Assembly: GCF_020524045.1 (NCBI RefSeq)
Contig: NZ_JAIVKL010000003.1
Location: 278,147 to 342,146, forward strand
DNA from: Metabacillus litoralis
GTDB taxonomy: Bacteria; Bacillota; Bacilli; Bacillales; Bacillaceae
Direction: 5' to 3'
DNA length: 64,000 nucleotides
Translations under genes and position numbers: made by a program
The notes under the pieces: generated by a model
The model's input: only the letters and a program-made list of their open reading frames with translations
The model's database searches: none
What the model was told of the DNA's origin: nothing
In this document: positions 60,953-64,000 of the stretch, piece by piece
Position numbering within the stretch: position 1 is the stretch's first letter
How the letters are laid out: every line of letters begins with the position of its first letter

Positions 60953-61483
60953 TTATCTTGTAATGGCATCTGCAAGCTGATCAAATGTCATACCTTTTTT
61001 CACTTCAAAGGTTCCTAGTTGTACTTTAGTGTGATATTCATTTTTTATTAGAAATTGATCGAATTCCATAGATGATTCAATAATTCCGTTCAGCTCTAAC
61101 GCATCAGATACTTCACTTGTCGTCATGCCGTCTTTAATAGTGACTTTATAGCTAATGACTTCTTCTTTCTTTTCTTCTGGTTTCTTTGCTTCTTCTGTTT
61201 TAGGTTTTTCAACAGTCTCTTCTTTTGGTTGCTCTTCTGCTTTTGCTTTTGCTTCTTCTTGATTTGCTGCATTTTTAGCAGCTAAAAATTGTTCGTATTC
61301 ATCTGTATCAACTGTCATTTGATTGTTGTTTGTTAGATATGCTTCAATATCAGCTTTTGTTACTTCTTTTTTCTCGACTTTTGCTGTTACTTGTTCTTGA
61401 TCAGATAAAAGGTATGTTCCTCCAAGTACAGAGGTAGAGAAAATCATACCAGCTGCAAATGTTCGAAATCCTGTTTTACTCAT
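60953..61483 (-). CDS. yqzC: YqzC-like membrane-anchored protein with MltG-like N-terminal domain
   Basis: 176 residues. An N-terminal signal/anchor (about 8-26) is followed by a long Glu/Lys/Ala-rich linker (60-110). The C-terminal module (about 112-176: YKVTIKDGMTTSEVSDALEL, then LGTFEVKKGMTFDQLADAI) resembles the LysM-like portion of endolytic transglycosylase MltG. The catalytic domain of MltG is absent, so an enzymatic role is not expected. It lies downstream of yqzD with a four-base overlap. Confidence 0.8.
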   Translation of the reverse strand: MSKTGFRTFAAGMIFSTSVLGGTYLLSDQEQVTAKVEKKEVTKADIEAYLTNNNQMTVDTDEYEQFLAAKNAANQEEAKAKAEEQPKEETVEKPKTEEAKKPEEKKEEVISYKVTIKDGMTTSEVSDALELNGIIESSMEFDQFLIKNEYHTKVQLGTFEVKKGMTFDQLADAITR

Positions 61484-61839
61484 GTTAAAACCCTCTCATT
61501 TTGTTCAACAATTAGGCGTATTTCTTCAACCGAAGATGCCTCTGATAACGCAATTGCCTCTAACGACATTCCTTGACGATATTTTGCTAATACACGTGAT
61601 GTATTTGATTTTTCTTCCTCATAAGAAGAGTCAATTTGTTCTTTTAATGGAGCATCATTTTGTAATAGCTCTTCTTCGACAATTCTCATTTTCTTTTTTA
61701 ATTTGTAGATTTCTTGCATTGCTGATAATTGTAAATGATCAAGCTCTTGTTCGAGTTCTTTCACATTATCTCGTTGAAAGTAAGATATACCGATAAGCGC
61801 AATGCTTATAATAAATAAAATTATGATCATTATAGTCAT
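61480..61839 (-). CDS. yqzD: YqzD-like small membrane protein
   Basis: 119 residues. One N-terminal TM helix (1-18) is followed by a coiled coil (about 25-65: NVKELEQELDHLQLSAMQEI) and a C-terminal helical part that may be HTH-like (RVLAKYRQGMSLEAIALSEA). The start ATG at 61839 follows AAGGTG. It is co-translated with the YqzC-like gene by a four-base overlap. Function is unknown. Confidence 0.8.
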   Translation of the reverse strand: MTIMIIILFIISIALIGISYFQRDNVKELEQELDHLQLSAMQEIYKLKKKMRIVEEELLQNDAPLKEQIDSSYEEEKSNTSRVLAKYRQGMSLEAIALSEASSVEEIRLIVEQNERVLT

Positions 61840-62018
61840 TTTTTTTCACCTTCTAAAGTATATTTCCCTTTACATTTATAACATAAATTCTCTCTGTAAA
61901 GAAGTCATAATTTAAGGAAATGTAGTTTTTTGACGATTTTCCTTTAATAAATTCTTGAGTACTTCAATTTCACACGTGTTAAGATTAAAAAAGCAAGTAA
62001 AAAGGAAGAGGTTGAGTA

Positions 62019-62486
62019 ATGAAGAATAAACAAACTGATAAACAAAGCATATATAGAATTCGAGAGAAGAATTCAGTTTATGTGGATAGGTTATGTCTTA
62101 TTGGTTATCTAGATTCTTTAGTTCTATCTTGGAATATTGTAGACACTACTAAAAATCTAGTGATGAGTATTCTTAAAGAGGAATATAAAGACTTGCTTGT
62201 TAGAATCCTCCTTTATTGCAAAAATGGTGAGCACCTGAAGATGACAGATTTTCCGATAAGTAAAGATGCAGGTGTGATTACATTAAAAAATTTACCAACA
62301 GGTTTGTACTATTGTGAACTTGTTGTTACTAACTCTCAAAATGATAGCATTACAATAAAACATTCTAATGAGGTAAATTATTTGTTTAATAATACAGATC
62401 AACATCATACATATAGATGGTTAGAAGTGATAGATATGGATAAAACATGGAAACCTTCCTTTTCAGGGTACACAAACTATGAATAA
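62019..62486 (+). CDS. DUF4912-like protein (YqgL position)
   Basis: 155 residues, no membrane segment. The pattern YLDSLVLSWNIVD, LLVRILLYCKNGEHL, LPTGLYYCELVVTNSQND and HSNEV resembles DUF4912, a beta-rich domain often encoded beside glycosyltransferases. It overlaps the glycosyltransferase gene by eight bases. I infer that it helps that enzyme or binds its substrate. ATG 62019 follows GGAAGAGG. Confidence 0.7.
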   Translation: MKNKQTDKQSIYRIREKNSVYVDRLCLIGYLDSLVLSWNIVDTTKNLVMSILKEEYKDLLVRILLYCKNGEHLKMTDFPISKDAGVITLKNLPTGLYYCELVVTNSQNDSITIKHSNEVNYLFNNTDQHHTYRWLEVIDMDKTWKPSFSGYTNYE

Positions 62487-63666
62487 AAAGCAAAAAGATG
62501 CATCAACAACGACAGTTTTAATTCTTTCGACAGAGTATAAAGAAAATTTGATCGGTGGCTTAGGACGGCATGTAACTGATTTAGTAGAAACGGGCAAAAA
62601 TCATAATATATCTTTTATCGTTATTACACTTTCTCCTACAGTTCATGAGTCATATAGCTGTGAAAATGGTATTCATATTTTTCGTTTGTTGCCATGGAAA
62701 AAGCATTCAAGTAATTTTTTGGATTATATAATGAATGTCAATTTTCGTTTTTCACAATTTGTTTTTCAAGAACTGAAATTATCTTTTGATTTGATTCATG
62801 CTCACGATTGGCTAACAGGGATAGCAGCTTGTTCTTTGAAAAAGCAATTACATAAGCCATTGATTTCAACCATTCATTCTACTGAAGAAGAACGTAAATT
62901 CGTGACACAAAATAAGACAATTCAAGAAATTACGATATATGAAAGCGAACTTATTCATACTTCTGATCGCGTCATTGTTTGTAGTAAGTATATGTACCGG
63001 TTAGTGGTAGACAAATTTAATGTTGCACAAGAAAAAATCAATATGATTCCCAATGGAATTATATCTAATAATTATGAACTCGAGGGAAATCACCCATCAC
63101 CTTATTTAAAATCAATAATTTCCACTCCATATGTATTGGCTTTGGGGAGATTAGTGACAGAAAAAGGCTTCCACCTTTTGTTAGATGCATTTTCAAAAAT
63201 AGAGAAAGACTTTCCAACTCTTAATCTGATTATAGCTGGGGAAGGCCCTGCTGGAATGAAATTAAAACAACAAGTAGACATATTGGGAATGGAAAAAAGA
63301 GTGCACTTTCCGGGGTACGTAAATGAAGCTGAAAGAAATATGCTTCTTTCGTCTTGTAGCATATTAGTCATACCAAGTCTATATGAGCCATTTGGGATTA
63401 TTGCATTGGAAGGGATGATTTATACAAAACCGATTGTTTCATTCAATATAGGTGGCTTAGCGGACGTTCTAGCGGACAATAGAGGGATATTAATTACCAA
63501 AACAAATAGTAAAGAACTTGCTAAGCACTTACGCTATTGTTTCATTCATAGTAAAGAAACACAGGATATGGCTAAGAAAGGGTTTCAAACAGTAAACTTA
63601 AGTTATCAATGGAAAAACCTTATTTATGACATAATAAATGTCTATAAAGAAGCAAGAAATTCTTAA
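62479..63666 (+). CDS. Glycosyltransferase family 4 (YqgM-like)
   Basis: 395 residues, GT-B fold. The N-terminal domain (1-185) has a starch-synthase-like opening IGGLGRHVTDLVE and HAHDWLTGIA. The C-terminal nucleotide-sugar domain has LGRLVTEKGFHLLL and the E-x7-E motif in SLYEPFGIIALEGM. The opening resembles glycogen-synthase-like GT4 enzymes, but donor and acceptor are unknown. It is translationally coupled to the DUF4912-like gene. Confidence 0.9.
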   Translation: MNKKQKDASTTTVLILSTEYKENLIGGLGRHVTDLVETGKNHNISFIVITLSPTVHESYSCENGIHIFRLLPWKKHSSNFLDYIMNVNFRFSQFVFQELKLSFDLIHAHDWLTGIAACSLKKQLHKPLISTIHSTEEERKFVTQNKTIQEITIYESELIHTSDRVIVCSKYMYRLVVDKFNVAQEKINMIPNGIISNNYELEGNHPSPYLKSIISTPYVLALGRLVTEKGFHLLLDAFSKIEKDFPTLNLIIAGEGPAGMKLKQQVDILGMEKRVHFPGYVNEAERNMLLSSCSILVIPSLYEPFGIIALEGMIYTKPIVSFNIGGLADVLADNRGILITKTNSKELAKHLRYCFIHSKETQDMAKKGFQTVNLSYQWKNLIYDIINVYKEARNS

Positions 63667-63781
63667 TAAAATACCAAAAATAAAAATATAATGAAATAGA
63701 TGTGGAATTTGTCGGATTAAAATGATATTATATTAAAGTCTGATTTATTTATAGTTTTTTTATGTTTGGAGGGAAAGAAAC

Positions 63782-63931
63782 ATGCGTGTGAATATTACAT
63801 TAGCTTGCACAGATTGTGGCGAACGTAACTATATTTCTAAAAAGAATAAACGTAACAACCCTGATCGTCTTGAGCTTAAAAAATATTGTTCAAGAGATAA
63901 AAAAATGACTGTACACCGTGAAACAAAGTAA
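63782..63931 (+). CDS. rpmG: 50S ribosomal protein L33 with three of four zinc cysteines
   Basis: 49 residues: [20 protein letters not shown]..., ending VHRETK. The first zinc pair is intact (C9, C12). The second is half lost: C36-S-R-D39 replaces CxxC. B. subtilis carries separate C+ and C- L33 proteins; this one is intermediate, with a C-type body and C+-like cysteines. ATG 63782 follows GGAGGG. A terminator with a 26-T run follows. Confidence 0.95.
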   Translation: MRVNITLACTDCGERNYISKKNKRNNPDRLELKKYCSRDKKMTVHRETK

Positions 63932-63981
63932 ACAGTAGGATATTTATTCCTACTGTTTTTTTTTTTTTTTTTTTTTTTTTT
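63932..63981 (+). terminator. Terminator after rpmG with 26-base T run
   Basis: ACAGTAGGA (63932-63940) pairs with TCCTACTGT (63948-63956), followed by T from 63956 to 63981. Confidence 0.92.
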
Positions 63982-64000
63982 CGTCCACTTATCTTTTAAA

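Overview
This is a chromosomal core region of a low-GC, endospore-forming Firmicute of the family Bacillaceae, in the Bacillus/Metabacillus range. Evidence for this is the gene order, which follows the Bacillus subtilis yqe-yqf-yqg segment almost gene for gene, the sporulation genes yqfC and yqfD, AGGAGG-type ribosome binding sites, frequent TTG/GTG starts, and a CIRCE element, a T-box and a Pho box of Bacillus type. I see no rRNA or tRNA gene, CRISPR array, prophage or intact transposase gene. Species cannot be named from the sequence alone.

Layout. 1-8.4 kb: end of hemW, then the HrcA-controlled heat-shock operon hrcA-grpE-dnaK-dnaJ with prmA, rsmE and mtaB. 8.7-10.3 kb: deoC, rpsU, yqeY. 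10.7-16.7 kb: a sigma-W type promoter, the NfeD protease/flotillin pair, a YqfB-like protein, sporulation genes yqfC and yqfD, and phoH. 17.3-23 kb: pgpH (c-di-AMP hydrolase), ybeY, dgkA, cdd, era, yqzL, recO. 23-26.4 kb: a T-box leader and glyQS. 27.2-34 kb: ccpN, the PPDK regulator, yqxD, dnaG, rpoD (sigma-A), a membrane protein and cccA. 34.4-41 kb: trmK, a Nif3-family gene, ispH and yqfQ (minus strand), cshB, nfo. 41.6-47.4 kb: yqfT, znuC-znuB-zur, a HAD nucleotidase, small proteins, ispG, a LysM protein. 47.6-53.8 kb is the least conserved part: a decayed chemoreceptor, a 58-codon FlbD-like gene, a DUF1189 protein, a Na/Pi cotransporter and an intact chemoreceptor. 54-64 kb: sodA, an MFS gene, the PhoP-type pst operon and phoU, two small envelope proteins, a DUF4912-like/glycosyltransferase pair, and rpmG.

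How the genes fit together. Most of the window is housekeeping: protein folding, RNA and ribosome maturation (prmA, rsmE, mtaB, rpsU, ybeY, era, trmK, cshB, rpmG), replication and transcription initiation (dnaG, rpoD), isoprenoid synthesis (ispG, ispH), and zinc and phosphate supply with their regulators.

The most unusual content is non-coding. (1) A 162-bp MITE-like element (R1) has 24-bp imperfect terminal inverted repeats and three full copies. One copy is flanked by an 8-bp duplication and appears nested inside an older copy. (2) A 335-bp cassette (R3) is duplicated at two convergent gene junctions 4.7 kb apart. Each copy joins a GC-rich palindrome (R2) to a bidirectional terminator-like hairpin. 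(3) At yqfC, a terminator-like hairpin, a possible sigma-E -10 element and the ribosome binding site overlap. I do not see a clearly new defence or metabolic system.
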